In this document: positions 1-10,985 of the stretch, in pieces
Position numbering within the stretch: position 1 is the first letter of the stretch
How the letters are laid out: the number at the start of each line of letters is the position of its first letter
NCBI GenBank assembly: GCA_945859605.1
Contig: OX243822.1
Coordinates: forward strand, 20,038,399-20,102,398
DNA length: 64,000 bases
DNA from: Lumbricus rubellus
Lineage: Eukaryota; Annelida; Clitellata; Crassiclitellata; Lumbricidae
Direction of reading: 5' to 3'
The notes under the pieces: generated by a model
The model's input: only the letters and a program-made list of their open reading frames with translations
The model's database searches: none
What the model was told of the DNA's origin: nothing
Program-made: the position numbers and the translations under genes

Positions 1-246
1 GTATCTACACATGAGGAGATAAGCTCAGAATAATATTTATTATATTAATAATAAATATGCCACATTAGGTATATAGGATTTAATTGTTGAATATTATATT
101 ATTGATATTGACTCTAATCTTATTACATTTTCAAAAACAAATGCAGCGCGTCTTTGTTTACAGGTCAAATCTATAAGTCCATAATAGTTCATACCCATAG
201 ACCTCTGAGTTTAATAAAGTAACCTTGCTATAGCGGGTTAGCGACA
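1..246. other. AT-rich flank, no feature recognised
   Basis: AT-rich sequence with runs of ATAAT and TATTAT before the first tetranucleotide array. No coding signal, terminal repeat or RNA structure was recognised. Confidence 0.5.
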
Positions 247-296
247 GTGTGTAAATACGTATGATGTATGTGTGTTTATATGCATGTATGTATGTA

Positions 297-329
<33 letters not shown>

Positions 330-414
330 TGTATGACATTGTATGTATGTATGTATGTATGTATGTATGTATGTATGTGTGTATGTAAACTATGTATGTA
401 TGTATGTATGTATA

Positions 415-450
<36 letters not shown>

Positions 451-585
451 TGCATGCATGCACGTATGTATGTATGTATGTATGTAAACTATGTATGTAT
501 GTATGTATGTATGTATGTATATGTGTATTTATGTATGTATGTATGTATGTATGTATGTATGTATGTATGTATGTATGTATGTGTA
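247..585. repeat. (TATG)n tetranucleotide array
   Basis: About 340 bp of near-perfect TATG units. A non-repetitive spacer at about 247-300 (GTGTGTAAATACGTATGATG, then a TTTATATGCATG segment) recurs in the arrays at 1.4-1.5 kb and 2.6 kb. The tyrosine/valine/cysteine-rich and histidine/threonine-rich ORFs on both strands here are artefacts of the repeat. Confidence 0.95.
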
Positions 586-1080
586 ATGAGGTTCTGTGTA
601 GACGCTTGTAGAACAAGTTCGTCGACTAGGAATTGAGGAATAGCTTCTGACGTTTTATCGTTTATTATTAGTCCAATTATAACGGCAACATCTTTGACAG
701 TAACAGTAGACAGACTACGACAGCAACCGCAAAGATTCTGATAGATGAGTTAAGTTCTCCTGACCGACCACTGACTCCTGACCGTCTGAGCTTCTCAACG
801 ACTTGCTGATAGCTGACTGCTCCATCTCCTATGCGTACGGTATTCAGCCTCGGCCTGAAGCCTCGGCCTTCTGACCGTGTGACCTCTTACTTCTTTGCTG
901 ACCGAATACCGACTGTGTACTCATTAAATCTTTCTCCTATAGACCTCGGCAGCTCCCAGCTTCTTCACCTGTGTAGTGATCTGAATGGTCACTCTCTCAA
1001 CTGTTGCTTAGCCAATCGTTTCCTTCCCTCTCTCTACCTGTACTAGGTGCTGAGTCTGCAGCCAACCTGTCCGTCTGTCT
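586..1080. other. anonymous spacer
   Basis: Mixed-composition sequence between two microsatellites, including short CTGACCG-rich direct repeats near 755-905. The short ORF through 831-1046 resembles no protein I know and lacks any gene-like context. Confidence 0.5.
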
Positions 1081-1088
1081 TCCCCTCG

Positions 1089-1089
<1 letters not shown>

Positions 1090-1182
<93 letters not shown>
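1090..1182. repeat. (CT)n followed by (AT)n microsatellite
   Basis: An almost pure CT dinucleotide run to about 1156 passes directly into an AT run to about 1182. Serine/leucine-rich ORFs across it are artefacts. Confidence 0.95.
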
Positions 1183-1263
1183 CTCCCTCTCTCTGCTTAT
1201 CCTGTAGTCAGTCTGTCTGTCTCTCTTTATCTCTCTCTTATATTTTACGTGTTAGCTCCGCCC

Positions 1264-1530
1264 TTACATATGTATGATTGTATGTATGCATGTATGTATG
1301 TATGTATGTATGTATGTATGTATGTATGTATGTATGAATTTATGTATGTATGTATGTATGTATGTATGTATGTATGCATGCATGCATGTTGGTATGCATG
1401 TATGTATGTATGTGTGTAAATAGTATGATGTATGTGTGTATGTATGTATGTATGTATGTATGTATGTATGTTTGTGTGTAAATACGTATGATGTTTGTGT
1501 GTTTATATGCATGTATGTATGTAATATCAG
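1264..1530. repeat. (TATG)n tetranucleotide array
   Basis: Second TATG array, with the spacer variants GTGTGTAAATAGTATGATG near 1412 and GTGTGTAAATACGTATGATG near 1484. The shared spacers suggest these arrays grew by segmental duplication and not only by slippage. Confidence 0.95.
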
Positions 1531-1544
1531 TGATATTTTACTTC

Positions 1545-1690
1545 AGGAAATAATTTCCGTTTTACTTCTATTTCCGTTCGGATGGTCTCAATTTCAGTTC
1601 TAATTCAGTTCCAGTTCTTCAAAAAATTTCAGTTATACTTCTAATTCAGTTTTCGAAATAATTTCAGTTCTCAATTCAGTTCTTTTGCTT
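1545..1690. repeat. degenerate TTTCAGTTCTAA array, left part
   Basis: Irregular tandem copies of motifs such as ATTTCAGTTCTAATTCAG. The same motif resumes at 2185-2345, so a non-repetitive segment of about 490 bp seems to interrupt one array. Confidence 0.7.
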
Positions 1691-2184
1691 GCGTCTTTCT
1701 GGAGCACTCATGCTTTCTCCGTGGTGATGTCGCTGACTCGGATTAGGCCAAGCCGCATGAAAGTTTTCAGCCACCCATGATTTTGCCTGTTCCGTTTCTT
1801 AATATATTTCGTAGTATTCTGTGTGCACATAGGTAAAATGTTAAAATTTAGCATAATATGTAGTTCCACAGTCATCCGTTTTAGGGTAAGCTAGACCCAC
1901 GAATCATTGCATGGATAGGCCTAAGCACATTTCCTCGCAGCAAACCTACTTAAAAAGTCCAATACATGATTTTCGTCATTTAGACAAGTGATTTCCAGTC
2001 TTATCACGAAGTTGAAAATTAGAAACTTACAGGAAAAGTCCAAATGAAAAATTGTTTAAAACTAACCGTAATGAAGCACATGCTAGGCAAAGGATACAAA
2101 AGTTGCAAGAGTCAGAAAGTATGTGCGTCTTTTGAACAAACACATGCGCATCGGAAAAACTGTCAACTAAAATTTCCATTTTTT
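1691..2184. other. non-repetitive segment between two array halves
   Basis: About 490 bp of ordinary composition separating the two TTTCAGTT arrays. No terminal inverted repeats or coding homology seen. It may be an old insertion. Confidence 0.4.
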
Positions 2185-2345
2185 TCATTAATTTCAGTTC
2201 GAGAATTAATTTTCGTTTTTATTCTAATTTCAGTTCGGTGTGCTCAATTTCAGTTCTATTTCAGTTTTCGTTCTTAAAATAATTTCAGTTACAGTTATAG
2301 TTATACTTAACGGAAATCAATATTTGCAGTTCTAATTTCACTTAT
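2185..2345. repeat. degenerate TTTCAGTTCTAA array, right part
   Basis: Continuation of the motif family at 1545-1690, with repeated ATTTCAGTTC words. Confidence 0.7.
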
Positions 2346-2365
2346 CGTTAATGAAAATATCACTG

Positions 2366-2388
2366 TGTAATATATGTATATATGTATG

Positions 2389-2422
<34 letters not shown>

Positions 2423-2666
2423 TGTATGTATGTATGTATGTATGTATGTAGGTATGTATGCATGCATGTATATATGCATGCATGTATGTATGTAATGTAT
2501 GTATGTATGCATGCATGTGTATATGTATGTGTGTAAATAGTATGATGTATGTAACTATGTATGTATCTATTTATGTATGTATGCATGTATGTATGTATAC
2601 TTGTATGTATGTAAGTGTGTAAATACGTATGATGTATGTGTGTGTTTGTATGCCTGTATGTGTGTA

Positions 2667-2699
<33 letters not shown>

Positions 2700-2815
2700 T
2701 GTATGTATGTATGTATGTATGTATGTATGTATGTATGTATGCATGCATGCATGTATATATGTATGTGTGTAAATAGTATGTATGTATGTATGTCTGTATG
2801 TATGTATGTAGGCCT
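2366..2815. repeat. (TATG)n tetranucleotide array
   Basis: Third and longest TATG array, broken by TATGCATGCATG variants and by the GTGTGTAAATA(C)GTATGATG spacer at about 2529, 2613 and 2766. ORFs on both strands are repeat artefacts. Confidence 0.95.
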
Positions 2816-2887
2816 ATGTTTGTACACTCCTAGCGCACCGTGTCCTTCATAATGGGACATACGATTTCTTCATTACAGACTCTATAC

Positions 2888-3822
2888 CAGGGGTCTCAAA
2901 CTCAAGTCAACACGTGGGCCACATTTGGAAATTTACAGGGGCTCGCGGGCCGCAACATAAAAATAATCATAGGCCTATAATTCGCGACGTGAAATTAATC
3001 ATTGTAGCATAGCATACAATGCTGTAATACAACCCTGTTAAATTTACATGATATTAGGTTTTCAGTATAATTATACTTATTATGGTGCCATATAGGCCTA
3101 CAAAAAATTGAGCCACAATAATATAAAGTAGGCCTACATCAATAACACGTAGCCTACGTGTAGTAATGCCCAAAAGTAAACTTGTAGTGCTGCTCAGCTC
3201 TAAACTTTTAATTAAGCCTATTATGTCGTGAGTTGTCTCAGAGGCAATGATTAAGTATGACAAAGTTTTCCAATTATAAGAGCATCAATGTTTGGTTTTG
3301 TCTTCTGAGATGCTATCAAAAGCTTTAAATTTTTCACCAATAACTCAAAGGCGTGACCTTCTTTGAGACTTATTATTCTTTAATAATGACAAAACTGCGC
3401 ACATGATTAATAGGCCTAATTATGTAGGCATCGTTGCTACCAAACACGCCATTATGCGTGTTGCAGCCATGTGCACATTGTGCAGGTTTGGGAATTAAAT
3501 AAAATTTGTCTTGTACGTGGTAGAGGGGTGTAGAATGTTGGAATCACAACTTTCTGATTCAGCATTGCATCGCATTGGTCAACTAATAACGCCATATGTA
3601 GCCCATAAAATTATCTGCTGTTGCAGATTCAATGTCCGCAGCAAAAAGCAGTAGAAAACAGTTTTAGCCTTATATTAGTTAGCCTCTCAAAAAATAACTA
3701 CAAAATTGCTTTTAACCGATTTCTCTCTTTAAAAACCCCCCAAACCAGATGTCTTTCGCGGGCCGCATTAATCGGGTCCGCGGGCCGCATGCGGCCCGCG
3801 GGCCGTGTGTTTGAGACCCCTG
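2888..3822. mobile_element. non-autonomous hAT transposon (935 bp)
   Basis: Terminal inverted repeats CAGGGGTCTCAAACT (left) and its mirror GTTTGAGACCCCTG (right) bound the element. The 8-bp sequence CTCTATAC stands directly on both sides (2880-2887 and 3823-3830), a perfect target-site duplication of hAT size. Subterminal GC-rich words GCGGGCCGCA occur at both ends. There is no transposase reading frame inside, so mobilisation would have needed a helper. The interior is AT-rich with several TAGGCCTA palindromes. Confidence 0.93.
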
Positions 3823-3830
3823 CTCTATAC

Positions 3831-4300
3831 CATACAATCATCATTCATGTCGTTTTCTTATACATACACACGCAATGTGACCCTAAACAATCATAATTTT
3901 TGGAATTGAGCATGAAAAATAAATCTTGGAGAAATATTGCAAGAATATGTGCTTATCGAAACGAGGTTGTTCACCGATGAAGCGTAGTTTGTAAAAACCA
4001 GTGAGACGTGTAAGATTGAGAAGCTGGGGCCATCTAGAGTTTGCTTTTTCTCACAATTTTGTCTATATAGCATGTCCAATGCATGCAGTCCTTTTAGAAT
4101 GACTCTCACAACACGACATTATGCTATTGTGGTTTGTCATTTATATGGGTCCCCCCTTGGTAGTCAGTGTTACAAAAAAAGCTTGGTAGCCTGAGGGTTA
4201 GCCTAAGTGTTGGTAGGCCTATATGAAATTAATTCTTGCCAAGAAAATTGGCTTGACTTCTTGCATTATAGTAGCCGTACGTAGACCTATGCTAATGGCT
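3831..4300. other. anonymous sequence
   Basis: No terminal repeats, coding homology or tandem structure recognised. Confidence 0.4.
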
Positions 4301-4313
4301 ATTACCATGTGAG

Positions 4314-4450
4314 AAGTCGACTTCAAGTCGAAAGTCGGTTGTTTTTCTGCCAAGTCGGGTCAAGTCGTTTTGACTCCAAGAAGTCGACTTCAAGTCGACC
4401 TCAAGTCACTTTAGGGTCATGTTGGGTCAGATTAGTTGACCAAAGTCACT
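4314..4450. repeat. degenerate AAGTCGACTTCAAGTCG array
   Basis: Repeated CAAGTCG / AAGTCGACTT words, partly palindromic around GTCGAC, about 135 bp in all. Origin unknown. Confidence 0.6.
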
Positions 4451-5150
4451 TCCAGGTATACTCGTATTCACTCTGAAAGTTCTTCTTGTCCTAGATGGCT
4501 GCCAGTGGGGCCCACACACAACACATAAAGACGGCGACAAACCCAACATACTATAGAACTCTTCACATCTTGCCTGACCGATAAATTCCGACAATTTTCA
4601 TCACAGAGAAAACATCGGTTTGAAGACACGCGGCTTCAAGGTTCCTACTTCTGATTGGCTATCATATCTCAACGACCCCATCCCCCCAACGGTTCCCAGC
4701 TTACTCCATCTTGCAATTCAGGCAGAAGATTCGTATACGGTCGTTATTCATCTTCTGACAAGCAATCTACACTGGATCTCATTCCCACGGAATCCCACCG
4801 ACTTTTCTTCACGAATGTTTTTATGCCTTGGATTCATAGTTTTCATATTCGTTGTCAACCACTGCCTCGTTGAAGATTACTCTTCGCCCCAGTTTTTGCT
4901 CAAGTCGTAGTTTAAACTTTCTTTATAATTATGACGAATCACCTTCACACATTCGCTACTCTCAATGTTAGATAAAAAATCTGATGAAAAGTGGATCAAT
5001 AAACTAATTCAATTGAATCGAAAATAAAAAATCTTCTGCATAACTATGCTCTGCAGTCCTCCTTCGTCTTACAATCTGCGTCTTCCATGTTAACCTGCCT
5101 GCCTACCGCCGATATTATTCTCGTGAAACTGTTCAACTCGCTTCTTTGAA
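4451..5150. other. anonymous sequence
   Basis: Contains overlapping short ORFs (for example 4620-4910) with no recognisable family. Nothing further supported. Confidence 0.4.
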
Positions 5151-5151
5151 T

Positions 5152-5241
5152 CGTAATTGAGGAACACAATTCCAAAATTCACTCAATCCTATTGATAAGC
5201 ATTGGACTGAGTGAGTTTTGGAATTGTGCTCCTCAATTTCG
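5152..5241. repeat. short hairpin, 39-bp arms and 12-nt loop
   Basis: Arm 5152-5190 is the reverse complement of 5203-5241 with about five mismatches in 39 positions. The loop is 12 nt. The stem includes GAGGAACACAATTCCAAAA and its mirror. It could be a local inverted duplication, a tiny foldback element or a small-RNA precursor. No flanking duplication was found. Confidence 0.75.
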
Positions 5242-7329
5242 CTTGGAGTTAGCTCCATAGATAAAGGAAACGTATCGGCTGTGATTTACTATGCTACTCA
5301 TGATAGAAAACTGATTTAGATTAATTAGATTATATTACTATTAACACCGACATAATAGACCATGCATTCACATAATAATTATTATGCTAATGCTAATCGA
5401 ATGCACATGACAAAGCTATAATCATAATCCAAGTCTTAGAATCAACATCGGTTCACTGAGTTCATCCTTCGATTATTCTTCAGACGATATTGAAAGGCAG
5501 AAGCATTGACCAAACGGTGAAAGCCTTCTGGAAAAGAACAAAAAAGAGAGCGACTCTATAGCATCATATCAGAAAGAGCCAGAAATGACGTGCAGCATGA
5601 GAAATGACCGGAAATGACGTGTGAGATGAAGCGAGTCAGCAGCGTAATCGGCAGATGAAGAGTCTTTTTTGCGCCATCTATAACATTAAAGACAAAACGA
5701 CTGGTATATAATCACTATATCTAATCACTTAAAAGCACCAACGTATGCCAGTCTGCGAACTGTCAGTTGAAAATTAAGCCTCAAGAAGCAGTCTTCAGCT
5801 GGCGTTGAGCATCCGCATGCAGACGTATACATGTCAAAGATATAGTCGATAAGAATGTAGCCATCTACTGCACTGCTTAAGAGGATATGTGATCTGATAG
5901 ACGACAGAGAATGTATCCTAGAACAGATCAGAAGATCCGGAATCAATCTGTATCCTACATCTATAATGAGAAAAACAGTTCGCTCCTGCATGGTCACGTA
6001 GTTCTTTTTGCAGCTGCGACAACCTCGAATGTCGCAATGTCCCTAAATTTCGACTGATATACCATACGGTATGCAGAGACATATCATTTTCAAGTAGACC
6101 AATAATCATTGATAAAATGTTCTAACAATGAAGTGTCTGTTATGTAGGCCTATACATACGATAAAGGATTGAAAAAATATAACGTCTAACTTCACTATAA
6201 GACGGTTTAGAGGCCTAATATATCTAGTAGATCTATAGTGCTTTCTCTGTCGCCTTTAGCTGCATGCATGCAAAAGACATCAGCCAATTCAAGTGAGACT
6301 TCCGCCATTAGAGAAGTCAGATCGAAGTCCGGTGTTCCTGGTTTTAGTTCTAAGGCTACTTCTAAATGACTTTGGTTTGAATAATAGTACTGACAAAGCG
6401 AGAAAACCTCTCAGTGATTCTCAAAACTTTGGGTTTGCTAACAAGAAAGCCAGGGAGCCGAGCGTCAGTCTGATACGAGAAAGAGTATGTCAGAGTATCC
6501 GTTTATCTAACGCAATATTTTCTCGAATGAGTGATGGGCGAGGGGTGGAGAACTGGAAATATGGCGACTGATTTGAGTCAAATGTTTTATAAACTGTAAG
6601 ACATATCTTCGCTCGGTGGGCAGCCGGTGTACCGAACACAGTATTACGATGTTTCGTGCATGTATACATATAATATATACAGGCTACGTTTGTCGTTATG
6701 ATTCTTACACGAGAATTTAACCCTGGTAGCTTGCTTGGACGGACATACTTTTTTATTTAATGACATCGATGGGAAGTTACTTGCAATAGTTGACTGTTGA
6801 GACGCAGGATGACCGATCGAGCTGTGGTTGCGAATGAGTTAAGATTTGTTACATCATTATAATTATTATTGTATAACAATGTATAAGAATAATCCAACTT
6901 TGAACTGATTTGCGCACGGTTTAACAGGACACGGTTGAGTCATAAGAGGTCATGTAGGATAGTAGTATAGACTTACACGTGTTTATGAATTGGAATAAGT
7001 CAGCTCAGCATTCGACAATATTCAACAAAATCCGGATTTTATTTACAGATGTCTAAAGCAAGAGGCGATTGCTTCTACAATCTATACCGATAGATATGTG
7101 GCTCTTAAACATGTCTTCAGTGTATTATATGCCTTTAATTAATATGCCAACGATCTTCTCGCTGTAGACTGTAGCCATGAAAGTATCCGCTCGCATATCA
7201 TGATAGTAGCCTATTTTCTTTCGTGTTAACATAGACATTCGCACATGGTATCATTCGTGGTCTATTTGGAGAACAAGAAACTCCTTATTCGAATACTAAA
7301 GAGCATAAAATGAGAATTATACGCATCTA
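5242..7329. other. anonymous sequence, 2.1 kb
   Basis: Short ORFs (for example 5725-5997 minus, 6293-6571 plus) show no conserved motif. A few TAGGCCTA palindromes. I see no exon, RNA gene or terminal repeat I can support. Confidence 0.4.
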
Positions 7330-7331
7330 TA

Positions 7332-8545
7332 CACCGTGAGTCAGAAAAAGTAAGCCAAATTGTTTTTCATATATCTCTAATGCCTGATAACATATCACGC
7401 TAACATTTTCCAATTATTTAGAGAATTGGACCAAGAATATGATTCCAGAATTTCATGAGGTAAAGTTGAACGGATAAAAAGATATGAATAATTAAACTTC
7501 ACATTCCGAAATTTCAGTTTACATGCAATTTTTTTGTCAGATTAAATAAAAAGTAAGCCAGACTGTTTCTCACATATCTCTAATGCCTGATAATTAATCA
7601 TACTACAATTTTCCAGATATTTAGAGAATTGAACCAAGAATAGGAATACAAAAAATCATGCAAAACATTTGAACGGATAGGAAGATATGAATATTTCAAC
7701 TTCATCTACAGAAATGTCAGTTTTCAGCAATTCTGGTATGGTGTTTTGTTGCGGTTTCGATGCTTGATAGTTCCAAATTTTGGTCTTCAGTGATCCTGGA
7801 GTAAAATTAACGAAATATATTATCGCAACGTTCTGCTGTCACAACATCCTCCACCTGTTATCAGAAATCTATAGCCCCAGAAGGCTGTTTTCGTTTTCAA
7901 CAGAACAGCGCCAGCCCACAGAGCCAAGGAAACCATCAAAATGCTTACAAGAGAGACGCCAGACTTAATTTATCCCACAATATGGCCTCCGAACAGCCCA
8001 GATTTGAATCCTGTCGACTATAAAGTGTGGAACGTGATGCAAGACCGAGTCTACCAGACAACAATCCATGATATAAACGATCTAAAGCAACGCTTGTTGG
8101 AAGTGCGGGATGGCCTGGACCAGAGGATAATCGACGTTGCTGTTGCCATTGCAATGGCGCCAGCACCTCCAGGCTTGCGTGCAAGCAGGAGGGGGACATT
8201 TTGAGCATCTTATTTAATTAAATTATCAAACCATACTGTTGGGGTCATATTGTAAGTTCAATTCTCTACATATCTGGGAAATATTAGAAAGATTAATCAT
8301 CAGGCATTAGAGATATAAGGAAACATTTTATTGAATCTGACAGAAAATTGCTTGTGAACTGAAATTTCGGCATATGAAGTTGAAATATTCATATCCTTTT
8401 ATCGGTTCAACTTTATCTCATGAAATTTTGGAATTATATTCGTAGTCCAATTCTCTAAATATTTGCAAAATTTTAGCCTGATATGTTATCAGGCATTAGA
8501 GATAATATGAAACACAATTTGGCTTACTTTTTTTGACTCACGGTG
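7332..8545 (+). mobile_element. mariner-type deletion derivative, copy A (1214 bp)
   Basis: Starts CACCGTGAGTC and ends GACTCACGGTG between TA dinucleotides (7330-7331 and 8546-8547), as expected for Tc1/mariner insertions. The inverted arms are long: a ~200-bp terminal unit (GTAAGCCAAATTG... TCTAATGCCTGATAA) is followed on the left by a diverged second unit (about 7549-7735). The right arm repeats the terminal unit and part of the second. The centre holds only the C-terminal part of a transposase. Two further copies lie at 26.0-28.2 and 35.6-36.8 kb. Confidence 0.92.
7770..8204 (+). pseudogene. mariner-type transposase, C-terminal remnant (copy A)
   Basis: Encodes roughly the last 140 residues of a DDE transposase of the IS630-Tc1-mariner superfamily, split over two frames (about 7780-7968 and 7905-8204). 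Visible motifs are APAHRA, then WPPNSPDLNPVDYKVW, then a DINDLKQRLLEV tail. Thirty-seven residues separate the expected second catalytic position from the Asp of NPVDY, the DD37D spacing known from maT-like elements. The residue before TAPAHRA, normally Asp, is Arg here and in the other two copies. The N-terminal DNA-binding domain and first catalytic Asp are absent, so this cannot be active. Confidence 0.88.
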
Positions 8546-8547
8546 TA

Positions 8548-8810
8548 TATTATCATTGATGATTTATCATTCGTCATCTCTAGATATGCGTATAGGTCTA
8601 CCGTATATGCTGGAAGTAGATCCAAAGATCATATCAGCTCCATTTGCAGATCTCTGTATGACCTTATATCTAATAGCCTACACACATATACGACATATAG
8701 GCTATATATACATAGACATTATATATCCTATGTATGATAGAATCAGTGCCGTATACGTACATGTAGCCTATAGAGTCGATCGATGAAACACTTCATCCAT
8801 TAAGATACGA
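8548..8810. other. AT-rich spacer
   Basis: Contains TATATA and ATACGACATA-type words. No feature recognised. Confidence 0.4.
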
Positions 8811-8935
8811 ACCCCGACCGCCACCTCCACCGCCTCGGCCTCCACCGCCTTCCATCGCCACCGCCTTCTCCTCGGCCTCCTCCGTCGCCGTCATCACCAG
8901 CCGCCGCCGCCGCCGCCGCCGTCGACGCTCGGCCA
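8811..8935. repeat. (CCG/CCT)n-rich low-complexity tract
   Basis: CCGCC, CCTCC and a pure CCG run near 8900-8925, the most GC-rich stretch in this part of the window. A minus-strand ORF rich in Arg and Gly runs through it but is a composition artefact. Confidence 0.75.
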
Positions 8936-9105
8936 ACGGTCCCTCGGGACAGACAAACGTCGCTGCGATGCAAAATAACCGGACATTAATTTGAAACTGT
9001 GACGCTAAAATGTCGCAGGCGGCCATTTTAGTGAGCAGCATTTCAACGATTTATCTCTCTATCTCCATCGTTTAATGCGTAGACAACGACAACGACGATG
9101 ACGAC

Positions 9106-9285
9106 GCTATCTCTCTGTCCGTCTATCTGTCTCTCTGTCTCTGTCTCTCTTTCTGTCTCTCTGGCTCTCTCTATGTCTGTCTCTGTCTCTCTGTCTTTCT
9201 CTGTCTCTCTCTATGTATGTCTCTCTATGTCTGTCTCTGTCTCTCCTTCTCTGTCTCTCTGTCTCTGCCTCTGTCTCTGTCTCCA
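9106..9285. repeat. (CTCTGT)n low-complexity array
   Basis: About 180 bp of CTCTGTCTCT / CTATGTCTG variants on the plus strand. Confidence 0.9.
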
Positions 9286-9380
9286 TATATAAAAAATATA
9301 ATATATAATCACACGAGAATTAGATTCGCAATTTTGATCGCACGTTGTTGGTCTTCTGCGTTACTGCGTATAGGCTACAT

Positions 9381-9757
9381 CAGTGGTTCCCAACCTTTTT
9401 TGACTGTAGGGCCACTTTTTCTAAGTTGGAGGACACGAGGGCCACTTTTTCATAGTTAAAAGGACATTAGGGCATATAGGGGCCACAATTCTAAAATTTA
9501 ATTAACTAAAAGCATATAAAATTGTTATAATTAATTCAAAGTAGAATGTTTGATGTTTATAGACTTCAAAATAAAATAATTTGTGATAGAAAATAATTAT
9601 ATTAGGCTCTATGTTCTATCCTGTCCAAATTGTCAAATTTTTCATATATTTTTGTTAATTCTTTGAGAGATGAGTGCCATTGTTGAGGCGTGGCGGGCCA
9701 TTTTGTGAGACCTCGCGGGCCACTTTTGGCCCGCGGGCCACGGGTTGGGAACCGCTG
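9381..9757. mobile_element. hAT-type MITE (377 bp)
   Basis: Terminal inverted repeats CAGTGGTTCCCAACC and GGTTGGGAACCGCTG. The 8-bp duplication GGCTACAT is perfect on both sides (9373-9380 and 9758-9765). Subterminal GGGCCACTTTTT words repeat on the left and GCGGGCCACTTTTGGCC on the right. No coding capacity. Confidence 0.94.
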
Positions 9758-9839
9758 GGCTACATGTATAGTTTTTCTGTTAAGATGGCCAACAAAGATT
9801 TACTGTTCAGGTCAACAACAGGCCTACGCAGCAACGTTT

Positions 9840-10985
9840 TCATTCTCTAAAGAAGTCTATGATATGGTCATGGAATGAGCCGTCGATTCGACGGATCTCG
9901 TCATCATCTGTGAGTCTTTCTGTACGAAAATAGACCAATCCGTGAAGCGCACATACGGCCACAGATGTCACACAGGAACTGTCCTCCCGCCATTTGTTGT
10001 GGCTGCACTGTGTTACTTGCGTTAGCCTTGCGCCTACGTCGCTTCTCCATCGCATCCTCCATCCTCCGCTGTTCAAAATCCTCCACTCCAGTCCGACAAA
10101 GTCCACGCCATCCGATCCTGTCCAGCACATCGGTCTCAAACTGCGCACAACTAAGACCGCAAGCTGTGAGATGCATCTTGAGGTCGTCCTTGTACCTTTT
10201 GAATGGCGCACCATGGGACCGCGATCCATTCACTAGCTGGCCATAGAAAACTTGCTTTGATATTCGAGAATCCTCCATACGAGCGACATGTCCGGACCAT
10301 CGCAGTTGTGCAGAGATCAGCATAGCCTCGATTCCAGTGATTCCACACCTTTCCAAAACAGATGTGTTTGGGATCATGTCTTGCCACTTGATACCAGCAA
10401 TTTTTCGCAAACAGCGAAGATGGAACTGGTCTAGCTTTGCTATATGTCTGCGGTATACAGTCCACGTTTCACTCCCGTAAAGTAGTGTGGAAATGACGAC
10501 TGCTCGGTATACAGCTAGCTTCGTATCGAGTCGTATACCATGATTGTTACATAGCCGACTGTGCAGCAGCCCAAAGGACACCCCTGCTTTTGCCAGCCGT
10601 GCGCCAATCTCCCTGTCGACATTTGCTTCCCTTGATAGGATGCTGCCTAGGTAGCAGAAGTGGTCAACAACCTTCAGTGGTTTTCCCTCGCAGGTGAGTA
10701 ATGCATTCGCTGCATCGTTCGTTGGGAAAGTCTGGTGCATGACTTCGGTCTTCTTCAGGCTGATGGTTAGCCCAAAACGCTGCGCTGCTGAGCTAAAGCG
10801 ATCAATTAGCTCCTGTGTATCCCTCAATGTGTGGCTCATCAGCGCACAGTCATCTGCGAACAGCAAGTCACGGATAGTCGCCAGGAGAACTTTAGTTTTA
10901 GTCTGCAAGCGCCGTAGATTGAATACACTGCCATCTGTGTGATATAATTGCAGAACATTTACAGTCATCTCAACTACGAACTGAT
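9840..10985 (-). mobile_element. 5'-truncated non-LTR retrotransposon (LINE), minus strand
   Basis: Bounded approximately by the end of the coding homology at about 10,985 and by the 3' region near 9840. It carries the C-terminal half of a reverse transcriptase and a zinc-finger-like tail. No poly-A or terminal microsatellite could be pinned down, so the 3' boundary is approximate. Confidence 0.75.
9904..10968 (-). CDS. LINE reverse transcriptase, C-terminal half (354 codons, open)
   Basis: An uninterrupted frame covering the catalytic palm onwards of a non-LTR reverse transcriptase. The FADD active-site box is at residues 37-40, followed by the SLKKTEVM segment, GSILSREANVDREI, YGSETWTVYRR and LRWSGHVARMED, all typical of the RT-to-C-terminal region of animal LINEs. 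The last 22 residues look like a C2H2 finger: Cys333 and Cys336 are present and His353 is present, but the position where a first His would be expected holds Tyr349. The fingers/N-terminal RT motifs and any endonuclease are missing because the copy is 5'-truncated, so it is not functional alone. The nominal start Met is just where the truncated frame opens. Confidence 0.85.
   Translation of the reverse strand: MTVNVLQLYHTDGSVFNLRRLQTKTKVLLATIRDLLFADDCALMSHTLRDTQELIDRFSSAAQRFGLTISLKKTEVMHQTFPTNDAANALLTCEGKPLKVVDHFCYLGSILSREANVDREIGARLAKAGVSFGLLHSRLCNNHGIRLDTKLAVYRAVVISTLLYGSETWTVYRRHIAKLDQFHLRCLRKIAGIKWQDMIPNTSVLERCGITGIEAMLISAQLRWSGHVARMEDSRISKQVFYGQLVNGSRSHGAPFKRYKDDLKMHLTACGLSCAQFETDVLDRIGWRGLCRTGVEDFEQRRMEDAMEKRRRRKANASNTVQPQQMAGGQFLCDICGRMCASRIGLFSYRKTHR

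Noticed and set aside
158..636. ORFs of 73-152 codons on both strands
   Set aside because: Pure translations of the TATG repeat. Every frame is open because the repeat lacks stops in those phases.
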